Source of the DNA: HXMU1420-13 sp965249965
Lineage (GTDB): Bacteria > Bacteroidota > Rhodothermia > Balneolales > Balneolaceae
DNA: 64,000 bases
Direction: 5' to 3'
NCBI GenBank assembly: GCA_965249965.1
Contig: OZ252262.1
Span: 2,542,001-2,606,000, forward strand
Shown: positions 33,069 through 41,383 of the stretch, piece after piece
How positions within the stretch are numbered: the first letter of the stretch is position 1
How the letters are laid out: every line of letters starts with the position of its first letter
Translations under genes and position numbers: made by a program
Notes under the pieces: generated by a model
Database searches by the model: none
What the model saw: only the letters and a program-made list of their open reading frames with translations
Told to the model about the DNA's origin: nothing

Positions 33069-34310
33069 ATGGCGGCAATAGATTTAGATAAAATATCGGG
33101 GCTGATACAGCCGATTATAGATCGCATTCCAAAAACTGCGCGCGGTACGGAACTACATCGAAGAATTGGGGACCTTATCGAAGATGCTGATATATCATTA
33201 CGTGTAGATTTAAAAGAAGCTCTTGATTCTTTTTTGGTTAACATGATCAAAATTAGCGCTTCAGATATTGATTTAGGTGGCCCTGGATGTAATGGAAAAA
33301 TATGGTATCGAGTATTTGGTGACAAAAACCCACTAAAGCTATCAAAAAAATTATCTTATTTAGAAACCGACGTCCTGCTCCATAATATTTTATTAGCTAC
33401 TCAACGAAACAGGCTTATAGAAAATAAAAATCTCGATTTTTCCTATCAGATTTCTCTCGGTAAAAATAAAACGCAACGATTTAGAGCCGATATGTATTTC
33501 GATTTAGATCATTTGGCGTTAAATATGAGAAAGATCGATAATCTAATTCGACCATTTAAGTCGCTCGGGGCGCATGCTGAAGTTGCTAAAGCCGTAAGCC
33601 TTAAATATTACAAATACGGGTTAACCTTAATAACAGGAATTACCGGTTCAGGAAAGTCCTCCACACTTGATACTATTATAGATGCTAATAACCGCACTGT
33701 TGATGCACATATCGTTATTATAGCTTCGCCAGTAGAATTAATCCATGAACCAATTAGATGTGTTGTTCGCCATAGAGAAATCGGAAGCGATGTGGCTTCA
33801 TTTAAAGATGGTGCAATACAAGCTTTACGACAAGACCCGGATATCATAGTAATTGGTGAGCTTCGCGATCCGGAAACTATTATGACGGCTCTTGAAATCA
33901 CGGATTCAGGACATAAAACTTTCGGAACATTGCATACTTCATCTGCTATGGAAAGTATAGAGAGGATATTGGGGGAGATGCCAACTGAAGAGCAAACAAG
34001 GGTTAGAACACGACTAGCAGATGTTTTAACTTGTGTTGTCAGTCAAAAATTAGTGCCCAGTTTAGATGGAAAACGAGTATTGGCAAAAGAAGTGTTATTA
34101 GCTAATTCTTCAGTTAAAGCTGCTATTCGCAACAATAATATCGGTGAGATTTATCAGATGCTCATGGAAGGCCGTGAGAGAGGGATGAACACCATGGAGC
34201 AGGATTTGAAAAGACTTTTTGATGAAGGTAAAATTTCTAAAGAATCTGCACTAAATTACGCCAATAATAAAACCAAAATGGTTCAACTGCTCAGCGAGGT
34301 TAGCTACTGA
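33069..34310 (+). CDS. PilT/PilU-like retraction ATPase
   Basis: A 413-residue secretion ATPase of the PilT type. Walker A is GITGSGKSS (190-198), the Walker B region reads ALRQDPDIIVIGELRDPETI, and the His box is KTFGTLHTSSAMESIERI. The four-cysteine zinc motif of PilB is absent. The N-terminal PAS-like domain is preceded by about 45 residues, longer than canonical PilT (about 345 residues in all). In the place of the first Asp box it has ASPVELIHEP. PilT proteins depolymerise pili for retraction. It lies 97 bases after the cyclic-nucleotide-binding protein and touches the next gene (TGATG, one base shared). A small TATCCC/GGGATA stem covers the ribosome-binding region. Confidence 0.9.
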   Translation: MAAIDLDKISGLIQPIIDRIPKTARGTELHRRIGDLIEDADISLRVDLKEALDSFLVNMIKISASDIDLGGPGCNGKIWYRVFGDKNPLKLSKKLSYLETDVLLHNILLATQRNRLIENKNLDFSYQISLGKNKTQRFRADMYFDLDHLALNMRKIDNLIRPFKSLGAHAEVAKAVSLKYYKYGLTLITGITGSGKSSTLDTIIDANNRTVDAHIVIIASPVELIHEPIRCVVRHREIGSDVASFKDGAIQALRQDPDIIVIGELRDPETIMTALEITDSGHKTFGTLHTSSAMESIERILGEMPTEEQTRVRTRLADVLTCVVSQKLVPSLDGKRVLAKEVLLANSSVKAAIRNNNIGEIYQMLMEGRERGMNTMEQDLKRLFDEGKISKESALNYANNKTKMVQLLSEVSY

Positions 34311-36079
34311 TGGCGTCAGGTAAATTATATACCGGAATAAGTTTAGAGGCGGATAGCTTGAAAATTGCTGTCGTCAGAATAAAAGACAAGCAAATTAAGC
34401 TCGAAAGTGTTGATAAAATCTCTCTTCTAGAAAAATTAGATAAGCCAGTTGCTGATAATATTACAGGTGATTTATTTGATGAATTAACGACTTCAGATGA
34501 TGTATTTGATCTAGATGCTCAGTTGAATGCCGATGATTCAGACACTGAAATAAATCTTGAGGACGATTTTTTAGGTGACCTTGATGATGATTTACTGGGA
34601 GACGATCTACTTGGAGAAATTGGAGATGATCTCGATTTAGAAATCGATGAATTAGAATCAGGTGGGGATGAAATTGTTGATGTTGACATGGTTGATGAGG
34701 CAGATGGTCCGGTATCAAACGAAATTCAACTATTTAACTATCTCAGTTCTTTAAATGCAAAAAGAGTTGATCTTGGATTGAACATCCCGGCAGGAACAGC
34801 GTTTTTTCAAATTCTAAAAGATGTAGACTTTACAGAGGTAAAAAAGAAAGATCTTAAAGTAATTATTGACGACCGCCTTGAAGCATTGTATGGCGAACCC
34901 AAAGCAGATGATTATTACTCATATGGTGTAAGAGATGATGGCGCTCTCGTTCTTTCTAGTATCGAAGAAGACTCACAATTATTAGCTCTTGTTGATCGTA
35001 CGCAAACTCTTTATCGAGGGAAAATATTTATTAGCGAGCTGTTACCAGATGAATCTATTATTCTGGGATTAGTAAAGGCTAACTACGAACTAGAAGACGA
35101 AAAAATAACGTGTGTAATTCAGTTTTCTGAACTCAACTGCCGAGTTATTTTCATGAAAGGTAATCGATTATGGTTAGTTTCACCGATAATAACAGAGGGA
35201 GTTCGATCGAGAAAGTTTTTAAATACCGTTTTCTCTAAGATTTTATTCCAACTCGATACTGGTGAAGTTCCAAATTTAGATCGCCTGATAATTTGTAATA
35301 ATTCGCTGGGAGAAGAAGGAATTTCGTTCTTTAAAGAGCGTTTTCCGGATGTTGAAGTATCTGAGTTTGAATTTTCGGATGAATTATTTGATCCTCAAGA
35401 TAATACGCTGGATTCTATATCAGCATATACCTCAGCAATTGGTATAGCTTGGGCCGCTTCTGGATATAAAAAAGAGTCTTTTGCTAATATTTCATTTTTA
35501 CCAAAATATGTTCTTGACCGGCAAAAGATCTTTAAACTTCAATGGCATGGAATTTTATTACTATTTATGATAATGATCTCTTTTCCATTAATTAATAATT
35601 ATTTTCAAGGATATTTTGAAGATATAAACGTTCTAGAAAATGAAGTCGCAATTGTTGACACTCAACTTCAATCCTATGCTCCAACTGTAAATAATTTTAA
35701 CCGGGTAAGTAGCTTATTAAGTCAGATTCAAGACCAGCTAGAGTTAATGAATACACTATCAGAAAATTCGATAACCTGGTCGGTAAATTTAAACATCATA
35801 AATAGAGGGCTAGATGAAATTGGTGGAGTTTGGTTAACAAATATTTCTCCTGGAGACGGACCAAATACATTAATTATTCAAGGGATCGCACGAAGTCAAG
35901 ATAAAGTATCAGCGGTTGCAGAATTATTCGCAGATGCTACTTTATTAGATGTTACACGTTCGGAAATTAGAGATGTTGAGGTGTTTAACTTCAATTATGC
36001 AATCAACCAAATAGTTGAAAATACCGACGTGTACACACCACAAAATTTACAAGGGCTAGGAGACCTAACGGGCAATTAA
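34310..36079 (+). CDS. PilM-PilN-like fusion protein
   Basis: A 589-residue protein combining what are usually two genes. The N-terminal 400 residues look like an actin-fold PilM-type protein (opening YTGISLEADSLKIAVVRIKD; later VKKKDLKVIIDDRLEALYG-like and LVDRTQTLYRGKIFISELLPDESI), interrupted at about 50-135 by a highly acidic Asp/Glu-rich segment. A single membrane helix lies near 408-430, followed by a periplasmic coiled coil and a PilN-like ferredoxin domain (NIINRGLDEIGGVWLTNISPGDGPNTLIIQGIARSQ split over about 505-540). PilM and PilN connect the cytoplasmic motor to the periplasmic alignment complex. The start shares a base with the PilT-like stop, and the next gene overlaps its stop by one base. 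Homology is remote, so the assignment leans on gene order. Confidence 0.75.
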   Translation: MASGKLYTGISLEADSLKIAVVRIKDKQIKLESVDKISLLEKLDKPVADNITGDLFDELTTSDDVFDLDAQLNADDSDTEINLEDDFLGDLDDDLLGDDLLGEIGDDLDLEIDELESGGDEIVDVDMVDEADGPVSNEIQLFNYLSSLNAKRVDLGLNIPAGTAFFQILKDVDFTEVKKKDLKVIIDDRLEALYGEPKADDYYSYGVRDDGALVLSSIEEDSQLLALVDRTQTLYRGKIFISELLPDESIILGLVKANYELEDEKITCVIQFSELNCRVIFMKGNRLWLVSPIITEGVRSRKFLNTVFSKILFQLDTGEVPNLDRLIICNNSLGEEGISFFKERFPDVEVSEFEFSDELFDPQDNTLDSISAYTSAIGIAWAASGYKKESFANISFLPKYVLDRQKIFKLQWHGILLLFMIMISFPLINNYFQGYFEDINVLENEVAIVDTQLQSYAPTVNNFNRVSSLLSQIQDQLELMNTLSENSITWSVNLNIINRGLDEIGGVWLTNISPGDGPNTLIIQGIARSQDKVSAVAELFADATLLDVTRSEIRDVEVFNFNYAINQIVENTDVYTPQNLQGLGDLTGN

Positions 36080-36942
36080 TGTCGTACGCTATACGAAATA
36101 CCTTGATCCTCCTCACCACCTTATTGTTAATATTAGGGTTAGGATTTTCATACTCAAAATTCTTCTTAGAATCGAAAGTTGAAGATTTGCAAAGTTCACT
36201 AACCAATAAACAAAACGATTTTTCTTCTAAACAAGATATTAATTCACAATTTACAGAGTTGAACTCCAGATATGAAGCTGCATTGGAGGTGATGGGTAAT
36301 TATGACAAAATTATGTATCCAACCAACAAACCAGACGATGTTTACGACTTCTTGAATCGTGTTAATACAGAAGGTGGTTATCAAATAAGTTTTGATTTTA
36401 TTTATTCAGACTCAGTTCCAAATAATGAGTATGGGGTTCTGCAATCTTCTATCGCAGGTTTTGGCGATTATGCGGCTCTCACAGATTTTATAAACCGAAT
36501 TGAACATAGCCAACTTTTGAATAAAGTAAGTGAACTGAACATTGCACCAGCAAGACAAGAGGATGATTTAAGAATGGTCAATTTTTCATTCAGTCTGGAA
36601 AGTTTTTATGAAAAAACATCACTTTTTGATTCAGTAGGTGCTGTTAGTACCATTATATTAGACGAAGAAATCTCTACATATAACCCGATTTATCCGTTAA
36701 TACAGCCAAGTATTGAAGCGAATCTTGAAGGTCTTACTGATGTAAGATCATCACGATTAATTGGGATGACGAGCTCACGAATATTTATAAGAAATCAAAC
36801 GGGTAGAATTATATCACTAAAGTTAGGCGACAGAGTTTATCTTGGAACTTTAGCCGACATTGATTTGGAAAATAATACTGCTACATTTAACCTTGACTTA
36901 GGCGGCATACCGGAAGTTGTTACCCTGGAGGTAGTACGATGA
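36079..36942 (+). CDS. PilO-PilP-like fusion protein
   Basis: A 287-residue protein with one N-terminal membrane helix (about 6-27), a coiled coil (about 30-65) and a PilO-like periplasmic domain (about 70-190; YDFLNRVNTEGGYQISFDF and FGDYAALTDFINRIEHSQLL are typical of PilO/GspM). After a linker, residues about 222-287 form a small beta domain (RLIGMTSSRIFIRNQTGRIISL, LKLGDRVYLGTLADI) resembling the PilP/GspC homology region that docks on the secretin. In standard systems these are separate proteins. It sits exactly between the PilM-PilN-like gene (one-base overlap) and the secretin gene (four-base overlap), the canonical M-N-O-P-Q order. Confidence 0.75.
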   Translation: MSYAIRNTLILLTTLLLILGLGFSYSKFFLESKVEDLQSSLTNKQNDFSSKQDINSQFTELNSRYEAALEVMGNYDKIMYPTNKPDDVYDFLNRVNTEGGYQISFDFIYSDSVPNNEYGVLQSSIAGFGDYAALTDFINRIEHSQLLNKVSELNIAPARQEDDLRMVNFSFSLESFYEKTSLFDSVGAVSTIILDEEISTYNPIYPLIQPSIEANLEGLTDVRSSRLIGMTSSRIFIRNQTGRIISLKLGDRVYLGTLADIDLENNTATFNLDLGGIPEVVTLEVVR

Positions 36943-38897
36943 AATCACATCTACATTTAAAAAAATCAATAGCAAAACTTGCCTTACTTGTAAGTTTGTT
37001 ATTACCTGTTTTTTCAACAAATCTGGTATTTGCTCAAGACGAGTATCCTAGAGAATTTACGAACCCTGATGAGATCGTAGCTTTTGACAGAAGCACATCT
37101 TACGTAGAAGCCATTGAAGTTTTAAATCAATTTTATCAGGAATACCGAAATAAATTCATTATAGACCAAACTGGAACTGCAGGCCAGATTGGGGTGAGTT
37201 TGCCCGCAATGCACTGGGAGGATGCGCTTGCATTTATTTTAAGGTTAAAGAATTTGACTTTACTGGAAGAGCAGGATTTCGTGGAGATAGTTACGCTCTC
37301 GTCTCAAGTTCAAACTGAAGACGTTTCACCTGCCGGGCAAAATAACGCGAATGGAGATTTAAATCTTCAAACACGCGAAGTGCGAATTAACGCTACATTT
37401 TTTGAGGGAAACAGACGTGCTTTGCAAGAAATTGGGGTTGATTGGTCAACTCTTAGAGGTATTGTTCCTGAAGATATTAATACAATCGTAGCCGGTGAAG
37501 GAGCAAACCCTGACGAAGGGTTACCAAACACTACCTTTAATGATCAATTCGTGGCTGTAAATTCATTCAATGCAGCTAATGTTTCTCAAAACGTATTTAA
37601 TGCACTCGTTAATTTTGGTCCATTTGGTGAAGGAGAAAGTGCAATTAGTGTTCAGGCTCTTTTTAGTGCCTTTGAAGCAGATAATATTGGAGAAGTACTT
37701 GCAACTCCATTTACAAAAGTATTAGATGGTCAAGAAGGTAGAGTTCAAGTCGGCCAGGATTTTAGTATAAAACAACGGGATATTGCCGGAAACGTTACCG
37801 ATCAGTTTTTTAGCACTGGAACTATCCTGGTAGTAACACCAACGGTAGTAGAGATAAATGATACTTCGTTTATTCATTTAAACATTGAAGTTGAACGCTC
37901 ATCAGCGCAGCCTGATGTGGTAAGTACCATTATTAACAAACAGCAGGCTTCTACTCAGGCTTTGTTATTAGATGGCGAGGCAACAGCAATTGCAGGTTTA
38001 TATAGAACCGAAGAAACTAGTGTACGGCGTGGAATTCCAATCTTAAAAGATTTACCGCCATGGTTTTTCGGACTTCGCTATCTGTTTGGATTTAACTCCA
38101 ATGATGTGGTAGAAAATGAATTGGTAATCATTGTTCAGGCATCTTTGGAAAAAACATTAGTCGAAAGAGCGTCCAATCAGTTTGCTACAAAAAGAGAAAT
38201 TCTTGATGGATCTCGGGATTTAATGCGAAATGATTTGGATAAGGTATTTGAAAACAACTTACTTACATCATCCTTTTCGTTGAACGATGTAATGAATGAA
38301 GACATCGTAGAAGATGAACCTGAAGAAATTATCGCTGAAGAAACCACCATTCCAGATAATGCTGAAGAAGAAGAGATGGTTTCGGATTCTCAGAATGAAA
38401 TGGTAGATACCACTGAGCCAAGTACAATAGATGAAGAACTTGTAACTGATGCATCTGTTAACATGGAAGTTGATCAGACAGATGAAGTTTCGATGCCGGA
38501 AGAATTAACCCCAGAGGAGCAGCAATTAGCTGAAGAGTTAAGTTTACCCGTAGAAAACCCGGAACTAATGGTTGTAGTACCAAGGGCATTTAGTTTGAAT
38601 GAGTATCTCACAAAAAAGGAAAATGGAGATGAAGAGCTTATCTTAGATGATGAAATTAATGAGCTTAGATTTTTTGTAATCGGCGGCTCGTTTATCGTAA
38701 AAAATAATGCAAACAGATTTTTCGATACCTTGAGTGGCGAAGGTTATGAAACACATGTACTGTTTCATCCTGAATCAAGGTTTAATTTTGTGGCATATCA
38801 AGGATTTGCAGAATTTCAGGATGCTGTTAATTATTTGATGAACATTAGAGAAGGCATAAATCAGGAAGCTTGGTTATTTACTCTTCCAAATAATTAA
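36939..38897 (+). CDS. Secretin (PilQ/GspD-like) with C-terminal SPOR-like domain
   Basis: A 652-residue outer-membrane secretin, the gated channel of the pilus or secretion system. It has a signal peptide (cleavage near VFAQ, residue 33) and an STN/N-type domain about 55-118 (VSLPAMHWEDALAFILRLKNLTL). The secretin core at about 155-415 carries VQALFSAFEADNIGEVLATPFTKVLDGQEGRVQVG-type segments and the end motif RRGIPILKDLPPWFFGLRYLFG. After an acidic, probably disordered stretch (about 430-545), residues 574-650 read as a SPOR domain (FFVIGGSF, then ANRFFDTLSGEGYETHVLF and YQGFAEFQDAVNYL). SPOR domains bind denuded peptidoglycan glycan; canonical PilQ uses N-terminal AMIN domains instead. It is the last gene of the locus and overlaps the convergent hydrolase by four bases. 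Confidence 0.88.
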   Translation: MKSHLHLKKSIAKLALLVSLLLPVFSTNLVFAQDEYPREFTNPDEIVAFDRSTSYVEAIEVLNQFYQEYRNKFIIDQTGTAGQIGVSLPAMHWEDALAFILRLKNLTLLEEQDFVEIVTLSSQVQTEDVSPAGQNNANGDLNLQTREVRINATFFEGNRRALQEIGVDWSTLRGIVPEDINTIVAGEGANPDEGLPNTTFNDQFVAVNSFNAANVSQNVFNALVNFGPFGEGESAISVQALFSAFEADNIGEVLATPFTKVLDGQEGRVQVGQDFSIKQRDIAGNVTDQFFSTGTILVVTPTVVEINDTSFIHLNIEVERSSAQPDVVSTIINKQQASTQALLLDGEATAIAGLYRTEETSVRRGIPILKDLPPWFFGLRYLFGFNSNDVVENELVIIVQASLEKTLVERASNQFATKREILDGSRDLMRNDLDKVFENNLLTSSFSLNDVMNEDIVEDEPEEIIAEETTIPDNAEEEEMVSDSQNEMVDTTEPSTIDEELVTDASVNMEVDQTDEVSMPEELTPEEQQLAEELSLPVENPELMVVVPRAFSLNEYLTKKENGDEELILDDEINELRFFVIGGSFIVKNNANRFFDTLSGEGYETHVLFHPESRFNFVAYQGFAEFQDAVNYLMNIREGINQEAWLFTLPNN

Positions 38898-39679
38898 ATG
38901 GCATGTTTTTCAATAAAATTAATTGAGATTTTATTGAAAAGTCGTGGTTTCTCTACATTGCAAACGTGGCCGCAATTTTCAATTACTTCAAGTTTAGAAG
39001 ATTCATGCTGAGAAACTATTTGTTGAACAGGAGGTAAGAACATATGATCCTCGCTACCCATAACGTACAAAGTTGGTGTTGAAATCTCTTTTTCTTTAAA
39101 GTATCGAAGTAGTGGATTTACATTATTTGTGAGTTTAAACCAACGTAAGAATTCTTTTTGATAGAGTTTTTTCGCCTCACTTATGAAAAGACTTCTTGCG
39201 GTTGCATGGCGCTTTCTGGGCATGATAATCCACGCAAAAAAACGGTATAACCACATGTAGGGAACAAATTTCTTAAAAGTATTCCCTAGAAATACGAGAA
39301 ACCTAGACCGAATATTCAATCTAGTAATCGCTCCACATAATATGGCAGACTTAACTCGATCAGGAGCTAATTCACTCAAGTTTCTTATAATTATAGTTCC
39401 CAGTGATACACCAACAAAATGTGCTTTTTCAATTTCTAAATGATCCAAAACCTCGAGAACGTCTTTACTTATATCATCAAAGGTATATTCTTGTTCATAA
39501 TAGAGTTGTAGTGCATCTTTCGACTTTCCATGACCTCTTAAATCAACGAGTAACACATTGAAAACAGCTTTAAATGCCTTTAGTTGCTGGAACCATATGG
39601 ACGAGCTTCCACCAGCCCCATGAACAAAAACTACCCAATCTTCCTCTAAACCTTTTTCGTATTTTTTATAATAAAGCAC
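38894..39679 (-). CDS. Alpha/beta-fold hydrolase
   Basis: A 261-residue soluble hydrolase. The oxyanion region is FVHGAGGSS (18-26), the nucleophile elbow GVSLGT has Ser92, the acid is in MGSEDHMF (Asp211) and the histidine in ENCGHVCNVE (His238): a complete triad. A cap region about 118-190 is rich in Arg/Lys and aromatic residues. There is no signal peptide. Substrate unknown; close relatives include esterases, lactonases and 2-hydroxymuconate-type hydrolases. It stands alone, convergent with the secretin gene (four-base overlap) and divergent from the OlsB-like gene. Confidence 0.88.
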   Translation of the reverse strand: MLYYKKYEKGLEEDWVVFVHGAGGSSSIWFQQLKAFKAVFNVLLVDLRGHGKSKDALQLYYEQEYTFDDISKDVLEVLDHLEIEKAHFVGVSLGTIIIRNLSELAPDRVKSAILCGAITRLNIRSRFLVFLGNTFKKFVPYMWLYRFFAWIIMPRKRHATARSLFISEAKKLYQKEFLRWFKLTNNVNPLLRYFKEKEISTPTLYVMGSEDHMFLPPVQQIVSQHESSKLEVIENCGHVCNVEKPRLFNKISINFIEKHAI

Positions 39680-39698
39680 TGTGCGCTAAATATTTGCG

Positions 39699-39706
39699 TA
39701 TTTTTG
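39699..39706 (+). promoter_or_regulatory. Possible -7 box (TAnnTTTG) for the OlsB-like operon
   Basis: TATTTTTG matches the Bacteroidota -7 consensus exactly and lies 75 bases before the OlsB-like start, in the 102-base divergent gap. No TTG stands at the usual distance upstream, so support is weak. Confidence 0.25.
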
Positions 39707-39781
39707 TGATGAATTCATATACTATTAATGCTTAGATAATAAAATATAGATTTCATCATTAATCATCTAAAACTAAGCAGA

Positions 39782-40567
39782 ATGAGCGTATCCAACAATT
39801 ATATCTCACCAACAAAAGTTGATGAATTATTCATTCCGGGAAAAAAGTATTCGGTAAAAATTGCTGGTACTAGAGAAGAAGTTGAAAAAGCTCTGAGTTT
39901 GCGATTTGATGTATTCAATATTGAACTTGGTGAAGGATTGCAAGAATCATTTGATCATCAAATGGATGAAGATGAATTCGATGCTCAATGTCATCATTTA
40001 TTAGTTATCGAAAATGATACGAATGAAGTTATTGGTACTTACCGTATGCAGGATAACCTAATGGCTGCTGCTGGAAACGGATTTTATACAGCCCAAGAGT
40101 TCGATATAAGTGAGTTTCCAGAATCTATTTTGGAAGATGTCGTTGAATTAGGTAGGGCATGTATTCACAGAGATCACAGAAGTGGGAGAGTTTTATATTT
40201 GCTATGGCGTGGTCTCGCAAAATATCTACAGCTTTCAGGAAAAAGATATTTATTTGGCTGTTGCTCGATTACCAGTCAGAACCCGGAAGAAGGACGTGAA
40301 GTATATAAATACTTAATCGAGAAAGGCTATATGCATGATCAAATACTGCTTAGTGTCGACTCGAAATTCGAGTGTATGACAATCGAAGCTAACTCTAGCT
40401 TTAATGATGAAGTGAAATTACCACAACTTTTTAGCTTATATATGGACCTTGGCACAAAAGTATGTAGCCCACCGGCACTTGATCGGACATTTAAAACCAT
40501 AGATTTCTTGATATTATTAGATAAAGAGGCATTATCTGAACAATCTAAAGCACTATTTTTAAGATAG
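39782..40567 (+). CDS. OlsB-like ornithine/N-acyl transferase (GNAT family)
   Basis: A 261-residue acyltransferase of the OlsB/hemolysin-like GNAT group. OlsB attaches a 3-hydroxyacyl chain from acyl carrier protein to ornithine, giving lyso-ornithine lipid. Signatures: LSLRFDVFNIELGEG (about 38-52), then FDAQCHHLLVIE, GTYRMQ, ELGRACIHRDHRSGRVLYLLWRGLAKYL and the GCCSI turn. The charged DE-x-D-x-H segment expected of the family is present (QMDEDEFDAQCHH). The next gene encodes a PlsC acyltransferase, which would add the second, O-linked chain (OlsA step). The pair is therefore probably an ornithine-lipid or related aminolipid pathway, but the amino acid substrate is inferred. A 13-base inverted repeat spans its stop codon. 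Confidence 0.82.
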   Translation: MSVSNNYISPTKVDELFIPGKKYSVKIAGTREEVEKALSLRFDVFNIELGEGLQESFDHQMDEDEFDAQCHHLLVIENDTNEVIGTYRMQDNLMAAAGNGFYTAQEFDISEFPESILEDVVELGRACIHRDHRSGRVLYLLWRGLAKYLQLSGKRYLFGCCSITSQNPEEGREVYKYLIEKGYMHDQILLSVDSKFECMTIEANSSFNDEVKLPQLFSLYMDLGTKVCSPPALDRTFKTIDFLILLDKEALSEQSKALFLR

Positions 40568-40596
40568 ATTTCATACTTTTTAGGTATGAAATCTAT
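40564..40596 (+). promoter_or_regulatory. Perfect 13-base inverted repeat covering a stop and a start codon
   Basis: ATAGATTTCATAC (40564-40576) and GTATGAAATCTAT (40584-40596) are exact reverse complements around a 7-base loop. The left arm contains the TAG stop (40565-40567) of the OlsB-like gene, and the right arm contains the ATG start (40586-40588) of the PlsC gene. In mRNA the start codon would be buried in the stem unless ribosomes finishing the upstream gene open it, the classical arrangement for translational coupling. No T-run follows, so it is not an intrinsic terminator. Confidence 0.65.
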
Positions 40597-41383
40597 TCGG
40601 GCAATTATCAGGCTTTTACTATTCTTGGGTTTAACACTTGTTTATTATTCTGTGATACTCTTGGGAGTATTTCTATCCATTTTTGGGGCAGACAATAAAG
40701 CCTGGGCTTCTTATGCCAGATATAAATGGGGTAGAGGCACATCAAAGATTATCGGAATGAGAATTACTGTAAACGGACACCCTCCTGAGCCTCCATTTTT
40801 CATGGTAGCTAATCATTTAAGCTACTCCGATATATGGGTATTGTTTGCAAATGCTAGAGGGACATTTATTGCTAAAAACGATATTAAAAAATGGCCCATT
40901 GCAGGTTTTATACTTTCAACATCCGGACTAATTTTTGTAGATCGTAGCAGAAGAACGGATGTTTCTAGAGTTAATAAGGAAATTTCTGAGCATTTAACTC
41001 AATCGCAAGGCATATTTCTTTTCCCTGAAAGCACTACCTCTGGTGGAGTTGATCTACTTCCATTTAAATCATCCTTATTTCAATATCCGGCAGAGGAATC
41101 GATAGAGGTTTCTTCTGCAGCAATAACCTATAGGTGCAACGATCCGGAGATAGAAGTTTCTACAGATATATGCTGGTGGACAGATATAGCCTTTCCCAAA
41201 CATTTTTGGAACATGCTCAAGATCAAAGAATTTGAGGCTATAATTACATTCAGCGATCAAAAACTTGTACATTCCGATAGAAAATATCTGGCTTCATCAA
41301 CAGAAGAGATTGTCAATCAACTATTTGAACCGGTAAAGCAACCAGAAGCAAATGCAGAATCAACTAGCAGCGTTACACTCTAA
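40586..41383 (+). CDS. 1-acyl-glycerol-3-phosphate-type acyltransferase (PlsC/OlsA family)
   Basis: A 265-residue membrane-associated acyltransferase. The N-terminal helix (about 8-33) anchors it. Catalytic block I is ANHLSYSD (Asn76, His77, Asp82), block II lies around GTFIAKNDIKKWPIAGFIL, and block III is LFPEST-TSGG (145-153). These transfer an acyl chain onto a hydroxyl of lysophosphatidic acid or, in OlsA, of lyso-ornithine lipid. The adjacent OlsB-like gene favours the second. The ATG lies inside a 13-base hairpin stem. The DinB-like gene begins 32 bases before its end. Confidence 0.88.
   Translation: MKSIRAIIRLLLFLGLTLVYYSVILLGVFLSIFGADNKAWASYARYKWGRGTSKIIGMRITVNGHPPEPPFFMVANHLSYSDIWVLFANARGTFIAKNDIKKWPIAGFILSTSGLIFVDRSRRTDVSRVNKEISEHLTQSQGIFLFPESTTSGGVDLLPFKSSLFQYPAEESIEVSSAAITYRCNDPEIEVSTDICWWTDIAFPKHFWNMLKIKEFEAIITFSDQKLVHSDRKYLASSTEEIVNQLFEPVKQPEANAESTSSVTL

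Noticed and set aside
34461..34718. Minus-strand ORF of 85 residues rich in His and Gln
   Set aside because: It is the antisense reading of the Asp/Glu-rich segment of the PilM-N-like gene; composition explains it.
28159..38897. Pilus-like locus as a recently acquired island
   Set aside because: No transposase, integrase, tRNA or direct repeats at the borders and no obvious change in base composition or codon style by eye.
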